Shown in pieces: positions 28,337 to 37,323 of a DNA stretch of 64,000 bases (its first letter is position 1; every line of letters begins with the position of its first letter). A model generated the notes under the pieces. It was not told where the DNA came from. It searched no databases and saw nothing but the letters and a program-made list of their open reading frames with translations. A program made the translations under genes and the position numbers. The stretch spans positions 6,634,001 through 6,698,000 of the forward strand of contig NZ_CP094527.1 of the NCBI RefSeq assembly GCF_022811725.1, given 5' to 3'. The stretch comes from Mucilaginibacter sp. SMC90. Its GTDB lineage: Bacteria > Bacteroidota > Bacteroidia > Sphingobacteriales > Sphingobacteriaceae.

Positions 28337-29260
28337 TTACTTAAAAACATTCCTTGCCCGGTTTAAGGCTACATACAAAGGGAAAAAAACGGAGAATAAT
28401 ACGGTTGCATTTTTCGCAAAAGTTATATTACGCAGCGCCTTCCACCAAACTTTAACCCCATGCGCTTTATACATTGATAACCTTGTTGGCGATCTGTGCA
28501 TAAACTTTATTTCCATCGCAAATCTCTGGAAGTAGTTGAGGTGCAGTCGCTTATAGTTATCAAAAACCTCATTAATAAGCCCATCACCTCCATAACTCCA
28601 ATCCTTCTTCTTAATAGGTTGAGTTACTCTTACAGGGAGGTGGCTAACATGATAAACATTTCCCTTTAAACACCACGCGCTCGCGAAATAAATGAATAAA
28701 TAAATATTATGAACTTTATTACGTTGATAACTATCTAATAAGCCCTCGCGCCGCAAAACTAAACCGCTCAATTGATGTCCCCGATAAGAATTAATTAAAA
28801 GAGCCTTAAATCCAGGTGGATACTTCGTTGTACCACCAATTAGGTCCCTGGGCAAGCCCAACTCTTCGTCATTAACAGAAACCGGCACAAAATTAGGAAT
28901 GATAACATATAGGTCAGGATCTGCTTTTATTATCCGTACACATTCTACTAAATAGTCATAACTTATATAATCGTCATCACCAAGAAACATTACATACTGC
29001 TCAGTGCCCTTCTCTAAAACAAATAAAGCGTTAGCTTCTAAGCCAATATTTCTTTCCTGTTTAAATAACTTAATTTTTAGTTGGTGATCCTTAGCAAAAT
29101 TTGTTACTACCTCACTTGTGTCGTCGATTGAACAATTATCTGATACGATGATCTCAATATTGTCAACCAATCCAGCTTGTTTTATGATAACAGAAAGAGC
29201 AATTAGATTCTTTAATAAAAACTCGCTTCTGTTATATGTGGGTATTAGTATGCTAATCAT
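28337..29260 (-). CDS. GT2-family glycosyltransferase (possible abequosyl/dideoxyhexosyl transferase type)
   Basis: A 307-residue GT-A protein. 'ISILIPTYNRSEFLLKNL' opens it, with 'VSDNCSIDDTSEVV' and 'YVMFLGDDDYISYDYLVE' (DDD around residues 94-96) as nucleotide and metal sites. The 'LGDDD' form and length are similar to transferases annotated as abequosyltransferases (WbaV/RfbV-like). With a CDP-dideoxyhexose cassette directly upstream, it is the best candidate for adding that sugar. This assignment is inference; only the GT2 fold is secure. Confidence 0.82.
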   Translation of the reverse strand: MISILIPTYNRSEFLLKNLIALSVIIKQAGLVDNIEIIVSDNCSIDDTSEVVTNFAKDHQLKIKLFKQERNIGLEANALFVLEKGTEQYVMFLGDDDYISYDYLVECVRIIKADPDLYVIIPNFVPVSVNDEELGLPRDLIGGTTKYPPGFKALLINSYRGHQLSGLVLRREGLLDSYQRNKVHNIYLFIYFASAWCLKGNVYHVSHLPVRVTQPIKKKDWSYGGDGLINEVFDNYKRLHLNYFQRFAMEIKFMHRSPTRLSMYKAHGVKVWWKALRNITFAKNATVLFSVFFPLYVALNRARNVFK

Positions 29261-29357
29261 TATAAAGTTTTCATATTTATTATATGCGACTCCCTCATCC
29301 TATTTTCTGCTGTAACAACACGAAAAAACGACAATAAATCTTAGTAACAGATATTAC

Positions 29358-30623
29358 CTAACTGTTAATATACCCTCTTATAACATCCGCGATGTAATCA
29401 TAATGACTTTCGTCAAGTCCTGGCCAAACTCCAAGCCAGAAAGAGCGGTTCATGATAATATCAGTATTGGTCAAATCACCTACTACACGATGCTGTACGC
29501 CTGCGTAGGCTGGTTGCCTTAATAAGTTACCTGCAAATAACAATCTGGTTCCAATTTTATTTTCTTCAAGGTGCTGTACCAGCATATGACGGTCGGCTGC
29601 ATCTCCATCCCTGAGAGTCATTAAAAATCCAAACCATGATGGGTTGCTATTAGCGGTAGGCTCTGGAAGGATAAAAATATCTTCAAATTCTTTCATCCTT
29701 TCGTAAAGCGCTTTATAATTCTGGCGGCGCTTTTCAACAAACCTGTCTACTTTAGCAAGTTGAGACACGCCTATTGCAGCCTGCATATCGGTAACTTTTA
29801 AATTAAAACCGATATGAGAGTAGGTATATTTGTGATCATAACCATATGGTAATGAACCTAATTGCTGAGAAAACCTGCAACCACATGTATTATCTTTTCC
29901 AGGCTCACAATAGCAATCCCTACCCCAATCGCGGAAACTTTCGGCTAATTTGGCAAGTTCGGGGTTATTGATCAGCACAGCGCCACCTTCACCCATGGTA
30001 ATGTGATGCGCCGGGTAAAAAGAAAACGTAGAAATATCACCGTAGGTACCGGTTTTTTTATCGCGGTAAGTTGCACCCAATGAATCACAATCATCTTCAA
30101 CCACCCACAAGTTGTATTTTTTAGCTACACGCATCACTTCGTCCAAATCAAAAGGATTACCTAAAGAGTGAGCTATCATAATTGCCTTGGTTTTCGGAGA
30201 TACCGCGGCCTCAATCATTGATGACATTACGTTATGTGTTGCTATATCAACGTCAATAAAAACAGGAATAGCACCAAATTGAACAATTGGATTTACAGTG
30301 GTTGGGAAACCAGCGGCAACTGTAATTACTTCATCACCTGGTTTAATAGCCCTATCACCAAGTTTTGGTGATGTTAATGCATAAAAAGCCACAAGGTTGG
30401 CTGATGAACCGGAATTTACAAGTAATGATTTTGTTGCACCAAAATACTTTGCGAAATCATGCTCAAACTGATTTGCAAACCGGCCAGCTGTAAGCCATCC
30501 ATCGGCAACAGACTCCATGCAAAGTAACAAATCATCTTCTTCAATAATTTTTCCGGTTACTGGAATATAATTCACACCCGGAACTGCTGGCTTAAAAACC
30601 TTTAAATCAAATTTATTTTCCAT
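29358..30623 (-). CDS. rfbH: CDP-4-dehydro-6-deoxyglucose 3-dehydratase (E1; RfbH/DdhC)
   Basis: A 421-residue PMP-dependent, Fe-S enzyme of the DegT/AHBA fold that removes the C3 hydroxyl of CDP-4-keto-6-deoxyglucose. Two diagnostic features are present. The PLP lysine is replaced by histidine (H206 in '[13 protein letters not shown]'). Cysteines C179, C237, C239 and C247 have the spacing C-x57-C-x-C-x7-C known for the [2Fe-2S] ligands of Yersinia E1. Both separate it from ordinary sugar aminotransferases. It works with a reductase, here probably the product of 33440-34474. It overlaps the preceding gene by 11 bases. Confidence 0.95.
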   Translation of the reverse strand: MENKFDLKVFKPAVPGVNYIPVTGKIIEEDDLLLCMESVADGWLTAGRFANQFEHDFAKYFGATKSLLVNSGSSANLVAFYALTSPKLGDRAIKPGDEVITVAAGFPTTVNPIVQFGAIPVFIDVDIATHNVMSSMIEAAVSPKTKAIMIAHSLGNPFDLDEVMRVAKKYNLWVVEDDCDSLGATYRDKKTGTYGDISTFSFYPAHHITMGEGGAVLINNPELAKLAESFRDWGRDCYCEPGKDNTCGCRFSQQLGSLPYGYDHKYTYSHIGFNLKVTDMQAAIGVSQLAKVDRFVEKRRQNYKALYERMKEFEDIFILPEPTANSNPSWFGFLMTLRDGDAADRHMLVQHLEENKIGTRLLFAGNLLRQPAYAGVQHRVVGDLTNTDIIMNRSFWLGVWPGLDESHYDYIADVIRGYINS

Positions 30624-31512
30624 CTATAAATCTTTTACGTTCTTTTTGAATCATGTTATATAGCGCTTCGTTAACGCTATATTTAGGCGTCCAGCCTAAT
30701 TTTAACAAATCTTTATTATTAGCAAATGAATCCTCAATTTCTCCTTCATGCCTTTTTACAGCGCCAAACAGTAATTGTGATTTAGTACCCGATATATCAC
30801 CCATAATGTTTATAAACTCCTTAACAGTTATAGATTCTCCTATGCCTGCTTCGAACTCATTATAGCCTGTTAGATTTTCCCGGGTACTGAGTAAAGTGAT
30901 AAAAGCCGATGCCACATCCTTTACGTATATAAAATCCCGTTTTTGAGTTCCTTCACTCAAAAACACCTCTTGTTTGTTTTGCAGTACTTGCTTGAGAATT
31001 GCCGTTACAAATTTAGTTTCTGAATCGCTTTCTCCGAAAACATGTTCAAGTCTAACATTCGCAATGGGTAGCTGCCCTGCAACACCCTCCAATGTGACAG
31101 CCAAAATTTTTTTTGAAGTTGTATAGTTACTTAAGTACTTTTGATTAAACTGCTCTTTTGCAAAGAATGAATCGGTATTTATAAATAACTTCACCCCATT
31201 TTTTACTCCTTCTTCTATCAACCTCAATGGCAACAAAAGATTTGTGTTCAATATTGTTGAAAGAGATCTTTCTCTTCCATAATCAGTAGCAGTATTTACA
31301 ATCGAATCAACATTATACTTCTCAAAAATTAACGGGACATCTGTTAATTCATCTAAGAAAAAAATCTCGCATTTACTTTTTAAATGCTCAATTCTCCAGG
31401 TATCCGAGCTCGATCTTAATAAAATTATCGGAGCATAACCATGTTCAATAAGAGATTCAAGAATATGGCTGCCTAAAAAGCCGGTAGCTCCGGTTAGCAA
31501 TACATTTTTCAT
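30613..31512 (-). CDS. NAD-dependent epimerase/dehydratase, candidate terminal CDP-3,6-dideoxyhexose reductase or epimerase
   Basis: A 299-residue extended short-chain dehydrogenase. '[19 protein letters not shown]' forms the Rossmann loop, '[20 protein letters not shown]' resembles paratose/abequose synthases, and 'YTTSKKILA' gives the catalytic Tyr/Lys. Lying between rfbG and rfbH, it most likely performs the last step, setting C4 or C5 configuration (paratose, abequose, tyvelose or ascarylose type). Which sugar results cannot be told from sequence. I use the ATG at 31512, whose ATGA overlaps the rfbG stop; an ATG four codons upstream is the alternative. Confidence 0.82.
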   Translation of the reverse strand: MKNVLLTGATGFLGSHILESLIEHGYAPIILLRSSSDTWRIEHLKSKCEIFFLDELTDVPLIFEKYNVDSIVNTATDYGRERSLSTILNTNLLLPLRLIEEGVKNGVKLFINTDSFFAKEQFNQKYLSNYTTSKKILAVTLEGVAGQLPIANVRLEHVFGESDSETKFVTAILKQVLQNKQEVFLSEGTQKRDFIYVKDVASAFITLLSTRENLTGYNEFEAGIGESITVKEFINIMGDISGTKSQLLFGAVKRHEGEIEDSFANNKDLLKLGWTPKYSVNEALYNMIQKERKRFIDGK

Positions 31513-32609
31513 GCTAATGCCCATGAAATGTCTTTATCGGCAGCTTTAGCCGTATACTCATTAATTTGATCAATACGGCTTTGAAGAAGAACACTTGCAT
31601 CGTTAATCGCCAGATCGTCTTGGTAACCTTTTACAGTAAATTCAACTGTTTGATCAAATGTTAAAGTTGGGCGCCAGCTAAGCTGATTAACTGCCTTTGA
31701 GATATCGAGCTTCAAAAATGTTGCCTCGTGAGGCTTTTGAAGGTTTTCTGGTGTAATGTATCCACCGGAGTTATCAAGGGTTAACATTTTATCAATAAGG
31801 TGCTGTACCGAATAGTTAGCCGTATCTTCAGGTCCAAAATTCCATCCCCCGCTGTATTTACCCCCTTCTGTATAAAGCAGCGCACCCAATTGCAGATACC
31901 CGCTTAATGGCTCAAGAACATGCTGCCATGGGCGTGTAGCAAACGGATTACGAACCATCAGTTTTTCATTCACCTTAACGGCCCTGAAATAATCCGGTAC
32001 GATCCTGTCTTTAGCCCAATCGCCGCCACCTATAACATTACCTGCCCTTGCCGAAGCAACCGCACATGAATCAGCTTTATTAAAAAATGAGCTTAAATAA
32101 GATGAAGTTATCAGTTCGGCACAACCTTTACTTGCACTGTATGGGTCTTTACCACCCATTGGGTCATTTTCGCGGTAGCCCCAAACCCATTCATTATTAT
32201 GGTAGCACTTATCGCTTGTTACATTAACGGCAACTTTAACAGATGCCGTTGCTCTTACAGCTTCAAAAAAGTTTACTACCCCCATCAGGTTTGTTTCAAA
32301 TGTATTAACCGGATCCTCGTATGAAAGTAATACCAATGGTTGAGCCGCCAAGTGGAATGCTATGTCAGGTTGCACATCTGCAAAATATTTTTTCAGTTTA
32401 GCCCCATCGCGCACGTCACCTTCCAAATGATGAATTTCATTACCCAAATCACATGTTACAAAATTGTCCTGATCAGAAAGAGGTGCGAGAGCGTACCCAT
32501 AAACATCAGCACCAAGTTGCTTTAGCCATATAGCCAGCCAGGACCCTTTGAAGCCTGTATGGCCGGTCAATAAAACTTTTTTTCCTTTATAAATATCCCA
32601 AAATTGCAT
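31509..32609 (-). CDS. rfbG: CDP-glucose 4,6-dehydratase (RfbG/DdhB)
   Basis: A 366-residue short-chain dehydratase that makes CDP-4-keto-6-deoxyglucose. 'VLLTGHTGFKGSWLAIWLKQ' is the RfbG-type Rossmann loop, 'HLAAQPLVLLSYEDPVNTFE' and 'NVTSDKCYHN' form the active site, and 'GGKDPYSASKGCAELI' provides the Tyr/Lys pair. 'RAGNVIGGGDWAKDRIVPD' is specific to the subgroup. I chose the ATG at 32609 ('MQFWDIYKGKK'), leaving 40 bases to rfbF; the frame continues 29 codons further but that part is not family-like and overlaps rfbF. Confidence 0.94.
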   Translation of the reverse strand: MQFWDIYKGKKVLLTGHTGFKGSWLAIWLKQLGADVYGYALAPLSDQDNFVTCDLGNEIHHLEGDVRDGAKLKKYFADVQPDIAFHLAAQPLVLLSYEDPVNTFETNLMGVVNFFEAVRATASVKVAVNVTSDKCYHNNEWVWGYRENDPMGGKDPYSASKGCAELITSSYLSSFFNKADSCAVASARAGNVIGGGDWAKDRIVPDYFRAVKVNEKLMVRNPFATRPWQHVLEPLSGYLQLGALLYTEGGKYSGGWNFGPEDTANYSVQHLIDKMLTLDNSGGYITPENLQKPHEATFLKLDISKAVNQLSWRPTLTFDQTVEFTVKGYQDDLAINDASVLLQSRIDQINEYTAKAADKDISWALA

Positions 32610-32649
32610 AACAGCTCGCTTGATAAATTTTAGATTAAGTTGATGCCTG

Positions 32650-33420
32650 TTACCAGGTTTTCCATTGGGCTTTATTTTGCTGCCAATCCGCTTCAAGCTC
32701 CTGCTTATCTCTCAAAGTATCCATTGGTTTCCAGAAACCGTCATGTTTAAATGCAACCATTTCGCCATCAGCCGCAATTTTCTCCATTGGCTCACGTTCC
32801 CAAATAGTTGAATCTCCTTCAATATAATTAAATACAGAAGGTTCGCAAACAAAAAAGCCTCCGTTTATCCAGGCACCGTCACCTTTCGGTTTTTCCATAA
32901 ATGAATGAACGGTATCTTCTTCGGTGATATTTAATGCACCGAACCTTCCAGACGGCTGAACTGAAGTAACAGTACAATGCTTACCTTTTTGCTTATGGAA
33001 TTCAACAAGTTTTGTAATATTCACATCACTAACGCCATCGCCATAAGTTAACATAAAAGGTTCGTCACCAACATGTCGCTGAATACGTTTGATACGACCA
33101 CCAGTCATTGACTCGTTGCCAGTATCAACAAGTGTGATAGTCCAGGGCTCAGCCTGAGAATCATGCACCTTTATAGAATTGTCTTTCATGTTGATAGTAA
33201 CATCAGACTTGTGAAGAAAATAATTGGCAAAATACTCCTTTATCACATAGCCTTTATAGCCAAGGCAAACGATAAAATCGTTATACCCATGAGAAGAATA
33301 AATTTTCATGATATGCCATAAAATAGGCATTCCACCTATTTCAACCATAGGTTTTGGGCGCAATACGGTTTCTTCGGACAGTCTCGTGCCTAATCCGCCG
33401 GCTAATAGTACAACTTTCAT
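32650..33420 (-). CDS. rfbF: glucose-1-phosphate cytidylyltransferase (RfbF/DdhA)
   Basis: A 256-residue nucleotidyltransferase making CDP-glucose, the entry to CDP-3,6-dideoxyhexoses. It has the signature 'LLAGGLGTRLSEET' (residues 5-18), 'RPKPMVEIGGMPILWHIMK', 'MLTYGDGVSD' (metal aspartate) and 'FWKPMDTLRDKQELE' at the C-terminus. All are RfbF hallmarks. Full length. It lies 19 bases downstream of the reductase gene. Confidence 0.96.
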   Translation of the reverse strand: MKVVLLAGGLGTRLSEETVLRPKPMVEIGGMPILWHIMKIYSSHGYNDFIVCLGYKGYVIKEYFANYFLHKSDVTINMKDNSIKVHDSQAEPWTITLVDTGNESMTGGRIKRIQRHVGDEPFMLTYGDGVSDVNITKLVEFHKQKGKHCTVTSVQPSGRFGALNITEEDTVHSFMEKPKGDGAWINGGFFVCEPSVFNYIEGDSTIWEREPMEKIAADGEMVAFKHDGFWKPMDTLRDKQELEADWQQNKAQWKTW

Positions 33421-33439
33421 GTTTTCTAAGGTGTCTTAA

Positions 33440-34474
33440 TTAATTTTCTGTCAATACTTTTACATCATTAGTTAGCGGATAGCTGCAACAAAGCAAGCAC
33501 TCGTTGTCAGCAAGCTCAACAACATGGCTATTGATCATTTTCACTTTTCCCGACAGCACTTTCGCTTTGCATATTAAGCAACTCCCCGTTTGGCAAGAAT
33601 ATGACAAGTCAAGATCAGCATCTAATCCCGCTTCCAATATGCTTTTACCTTTAACAACCTCAATTTTTGAGCTTTCGGTTGGGGACTGGACTTCAACAAA
33701 CTGACTTATTATATTTTCAAACTCTTTTGGATCAATTATTTTTTCAAAATCCTCACTAAAAATTTTGTCGTATCCGATATTATTTTGAGCTAATGCATCC
33801 TTAACCGACTGTTTTAAACCAACAGGTCCACATATAAAATGCAGAGTCTCTGCACCGATATTACCATCGGCCATCATTACCTGTAAAACTTTATGGGGGT
33901 TTATCCGTCCTTCAATTACATTAGCATTGGTATGACTTATTGATTGACGGGTATGAAAATGCCATGTTGAAAAGTTACTAAACTCCTTTTTCAACTGGCC
34001 GATGGTATCGCCGAAAATAACATTTTCCGAGTTTCTATTACCGTAAACTAATGTCAGTTGAGAAACTTTGTTACCGTACAACAAATATTTGGCTATGGAT
34101 ATCAAAGGTGTTATTCCGCTGCCGGCACCCCAGAGTATAACATGGTCGGCATTTTTATCATCAGGTAGCGTGAAGTCGCCCATTGGCGCCATTACCTCAA
34201 TGAGGTCGCCAACTGCTACCTGATCGTTAATATGATTTGAGACAACACCTCCTATTACACGTTTAATTGTAACTTCAAGATTTTGATCAATATTAGGCGC
34301 AGATGACAAAGAATATGGCCTTATGTAGCGCCGCCCGTTAATGCGGACAATTAAGGTAAGATATTGCCCGGCTAAATACTTTATCTTCTTTAAACCCGGC
34401 TGTTTAAAGCATATGGTTACTGTATCGGCGGTTTCCCTTTTTACCTCAATTATCTTAAGTGTATAAGTAACCAT
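33440..34474 (-). CDS. FAD/[2Fe-2S] oxidoreductase, presumed CDP-6-deoxy-glucoseen reductase (E3 role), domain order reversed
   Basis: A 344-residue flavin reductase. Residues 1-100 form the FAD domain ('RPYSLSSAP', 52-60), 101-245 the NAD(P) domain ('WGAGSGITPL', 115-124; 'CGPVGL', 215-220), and 265-344 a plant-type ferredoxin with C294, C299, C302 and C329 or C330. As in PaaE/Hmp-type enzymes the ferredoxin is C-terminal, whereas classical E3 (RfbI/AscD) has it at the N-terminus. Position next to rfbF, rfbG and rfbH argues that it is the electron donor of RfbH; this is inference. Full length. Confidence 0.85.
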   Translation of the reverse strand: MVTYTLKIIEVKRETADTVTICFKQPGLKKIKYLAGQYLTLIVRINGRRYIRPYSLSSAPNIDQNLEVTIKRVIGGVVSNHINDQVAVGDLIEVMAPMGDFTLPDDKNADHVILWGAGSGITPLISIAKYLLYGNKVSQLTLVYGNRNSENVIFGDTIGQLKKEFSNFSTWHFHTRQSISHTNANVIEGRINPHKVLQVMMADGNIGAETLHFICGPVGLKQSVKDALAQNNIGYDKIFSEDFEKIIDPKEFENIISQFVEVQSPTESSKIEVVKGKSILEAGLDADLDLSYSCQTGSCLICKAKVLSGKVKMINSHVVELADNECLLCCSYPLTNDVKVLTEN

Positions 34475-34916
34475 AGGAAGGCTATGAATTTAACTATTTG
34501 TAATTTATTTTACAATTATATGAAAAAATGCTAACATAACAACAAAAAAGCAGCAAAAAATTCAATAAATATTTAAATATAATAAAAGTTTCTATAAATA
34601 TTTCAAATCAGGAAGCCTTAACTTAAGGCTTTAAACTGTTTGGTTGATGTAAAAATTATTTCGGCCAAATCCTCTTTCGATCTCTTCCGCCGCGCTTTAA
34701 TTATTAGAACCGAAAGTACCTTTCCGAAAAGTATTTGGTTATCATCTACTTTGCTAATTGCATTCCAAACTCTCCGCACAAAAGCGTCAGCACATCCGCC
34801 GGGACATTTGTCGCAGTATTAGCAAAAGCTAATCATTTATAAATATTTAAAATACAAGAGTAACAACGGCGTTTCGCCCCCCTTTTTAAGGTTGCCCGAA
34901 GCCATCAGTCAGTTGC
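34475..34916. other. 442-base gap between wzc and the dideoxysugar cassette
   Basis: On the - strand a frame of 66 codons (34618-34818) is open between two stops and reads protein-like. It contains 'YCDKCPGGCADAFVRRVW' with a Cys-x2-Cys-x3-Cys pattern and ends 'FTSTKQFKALS'. It has no ATG; a GTG lies at codon 13. A 19-base palindrome (AAGCCTTAA/TTAAGGCTT) sits on its stop at 34613-34631. On the + strand a TTG-started frame covers the same DNA and I discount it. The rest is AT-rich. Confidence 0.35.
34513..34520 (-). promoter_or_regulatory. possible -7 element for the dideoxysugar cassette
   Basis: On the - strand TATAATTG differs from TAnnTTTG at one position and lies 38 bases before the reductase ATG at 34474. 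The long gap after wzc makes a promoter here reasonable, but the match is imperfect. Confidence 0.3.
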
Positions 34917-37304
34917 TTAACTTCTCTTAAAAAGCCTGGAGAAGAAACTGCCACGGCCTTTTTCTTCCGCATATCCGCCGTAGCCATATCCGTAGCCGTA
35001 GCCATAACCATATCCATATCCATGATAACCAGATTTACCGGTTTTGATATCGTTTACAACATAGTATAAACGGTCGATCTTATTTTCTGCCTTTAAATTA
35101 TTGACAATGTTTAATTGAGCTTTGTACGTATAGTTTTGACGAAGTATATATAAGGTTAGATCGACATGCTTACTTATTATCATCGCATCTGACACTAAAC
35201 CAACTGGTGCACAGTCAATAATAATATAGTCATAATTTTTCCTTAGATAAGCCAGCAAGGCTTCTAGTTTTTTGTTCAATAAAATTTCTGAGGGGTTAGG
35301 CGGTATTGAACCAGATGGAATTACAAATAGATTTTCATTAAAGAGCGAAGGTTTAATTATCGAATTCGGGTCCATGCTGCCTGAAATAACGTAGTTTGTA
35401 AAACCAAAATTATTATCAAGACCAAGGTTTTGTGATAATTTCGGTTTTCTCAAATCGAGCTCCATAAGCACAACTTTTCTGTCGCTTAACGCTAAAGCCA
35501 TACCTATATTTGCAGAAATAAACGATTTCCCTTCACCGCTCATGCTGGAAGTGAGCATGATCACCTGCGAATTATTACTTTGTTGCAAATATTGAAGATT
35601 AGTTCGTAAACTTCTGAACTCTTCGGAAATGATAGACCTCGAACCCGGTATAACCACAATAGAGTCTTTTGCCTCATTATTACCTATCTCACCAACAACC
35701 GGAATATCCGAAAGTGATTCAACATCTTTTTTAGTAGATATCTTCAGGTTAAAAATATCTTTTAAGAAGATGTAGCTGGCTGGCAAAAGCAGTCCGGCTA
35801 AAAGTCCCAGTGTATAAATTAAAGGTTTTAAGGGTTTAAACGGTAAGTATTCGCTTTTTGCAGGGTCAATGATCCGAGCCGAAGATATATTTGATGTCTT
35901 CGAGATAGACGTCTCTTCTTTTTTCTGCAATAGATATAAATACAATTGTTCTTTCAGATTTTGTTGCCTGGTATAATCAAGATATACCCGCTCTTTTTCC
36001 GGCAAACCCTTTATTTTCTTTGTAAAATCACCATTTAGGTCATTCAATTTTTTTCCGGTAACCTGCAACCCGCTTTTATAAGCCGTAAAGCTTTTTAAAA
36101 GATTAGCTTTATTAATAGCTATTTGCTCATCATAATTTACCAATACAGGGTTGTCATCTTTATAGGAAAGGGCCGCTTTTCCGCGTTCAATAATTAACTC
36201 ATTATATTTTTCAATAGCTCCTGTGAAAACAGGATCCTGTACCGTAAGACTGCTTGGAATAACGGTCTTGTTTTTCGGATCCTGCAGAAAGGTTTCTAAA
36301 GAATTAATAACAGACAGCTGTATTTCCTGCATGTTGAATTGGTTATAATAAGTACTGGCATCTTTCACCAGAGCCTCCGACTGAGCATCTACATTACCAA
36401 TACTATTTTGACTTTTAAATTGCTGAAGGTTGCTTTCTATACCGGCCAACTCTTTTTCAACAATGGCAATTCGCTTATTTATAAAAACCAAAGTGCTATC
36501 AGATATCTGTACCTTGTTTTCAAGGTTTGATAACAAATAGAATTCCATCATATTCTGAAGGATAGCTTCACCTTTCTTTGAGTTTGGATAAATTAAATTT
36601 AAATCCAGAGTGGTACTCTGCTTATCGGAGAGCTGAACGTCAAAATTTTTAGATATCTCTTCTATTTTGCTATCCTTAGATTGTATTAACAGCGCATAAT
36701 CGCCCGCAATGGAATCTGCTGATGCACCAACCTTTTTCCTGAATCGCATGTTATAGCTATCAAACCGGGCCCAGTTATCAAAAGAAATTGTTTGATCGAT
36801 ATTATCCTTGCCGTTTTGAATATGAATTTTATCACCCTTCAAAAAAGATAAATCATATGTTCTTGACTGGATAGAATCTACTTTATAAATAACGTCAACT
36901 ACAAAAGTTGGCTCATCAAAAACCTCTACCTTATTAAACAGGCCTTTTCTGAAAAGAGTGACATTTAAATCGAGTTTATCAACAACCTTCTTTGCCAGCG
37001 TACGAGATTTCAGAATTTCAATCTCATTTTGAGCATTGCTTGGCAAATCAAATAAACTTGAAAAGCTCAAAGGCACGTTTGACCCACCAAATGATGAATT
37101 ATCTTTAGAGTCTTCTACTACAATTTTGCTATCAACATTATAAGACGGAGTCGCGTATCTAACATAGGAGACTGCTAAAAACAAGCATATTGTAACAGAG
37201 ATTACAAACAAATACCAATAGCTAATGAACTTTGAAAAAAATAGCTTGATATCAAAACCTTCGTCAATATTGATAAAATTACTTTTCTTGATGTTGTTTT
37301 CCAT
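34917..37304 (-). CDS. wzc: polysaccharide biosynthesis tyrosine autokinase / chain-length protein (Wzc-like)
   Basis: A 795-residue inner-membrane protein. Near the N-terminus is a helix (about residues 32-50, 'YLFVISVTICLFLAVSYV') and a Wzz-type periplasmic domain, then coiled-coil segments (270-450) and a second helix (about 500-520). The cytoplasmic BY-kinase domain has 'MLTSSMSGEGKSFISANIG' (Walker A), 'VVLMELDLRKPKL' (Walker A') and 'YDYIIIDCAPVGL' (Walker B). The C-terminal tail alternates Gly and Tyr (nine tyrosines, residues 760-778) as autophosphorylation cluster. No separate phosphatase gene is visible nearby. It lies 19 bases after wza. Confidence 0.95.
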   Translation of the reverse strand: MENNIKKSNFINIDEGFDIKLFFSKFISYWYLFVISVTICLFLAVSYVRYATPSYNVDSKIVVEDSKDNSSFGGSNVPLSFSSLFDLPSNAQNEIEILKSRTLAKKVVDKLDLNVTLFRKGLFNKVEVFDEPTFVVDVIYKVDSIQSRTYDLSFLKGDKIHIQNGKDNIDQTISFDNWARFDSYNMRFRKKVGASADSIAGDYALLIQSKDSKIEEISKNFDVQLSDKQSTTLDLNLIYPNSKKGEAILQNMMEFYLLSNLENKVQISDSTLVFINKRIAIVEKELAGIESNLQQFKSQNSIGNVDAQSEALVKDASTYYNQFNMQEIQLSVINSLETFLQDPKNKTVIPSSLTVQDPVFTGAIEKYNELIIERGKAALSYKDDNPVLVNYDEQIAINKANLLKSFTAYKSGLQVTGKKLNDLNGDFTKKIKGLPEKERVYLDYTRQQNLKEQLYLYLLQKKEETSISKTSNISSARIIDPAKSEYLPFKPLKPLIYTLGLLAGLLLPASYIFLKDIFNLKISTKKDVESLSDIPVVGEIGNNEAKDSIVVIPGSRSIISEEFRSLRTNLQYLQQSNNSQVIMLTSSMSGEGKSFISANIGMALALSDRKVVLMELDLRKPKLSQNLGLDNNFGFTNYVISGSMDPNSIIKPSLFNENLFVIPSGSIPPNPSEILLNKKLEALLAYLRKNYDYIIIDCAPVGLVSDAMIISKHVDLTLYILRQNYTYKAQLNIVNNLKAENKIDRLYYVVNDIKTGKSGYHGYGYGYGYGYGYGYGGYAEEKGRGSFFSRLFKRS

Positions 37305-37323
37305 AAAAGAGGCTGATATCTTC

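Noticed and set aside
34640-34822. 60-codon + strand open frame.
   Set aside because: It begins with TTG, has no motif, and is antisense to a more protein-like frame.
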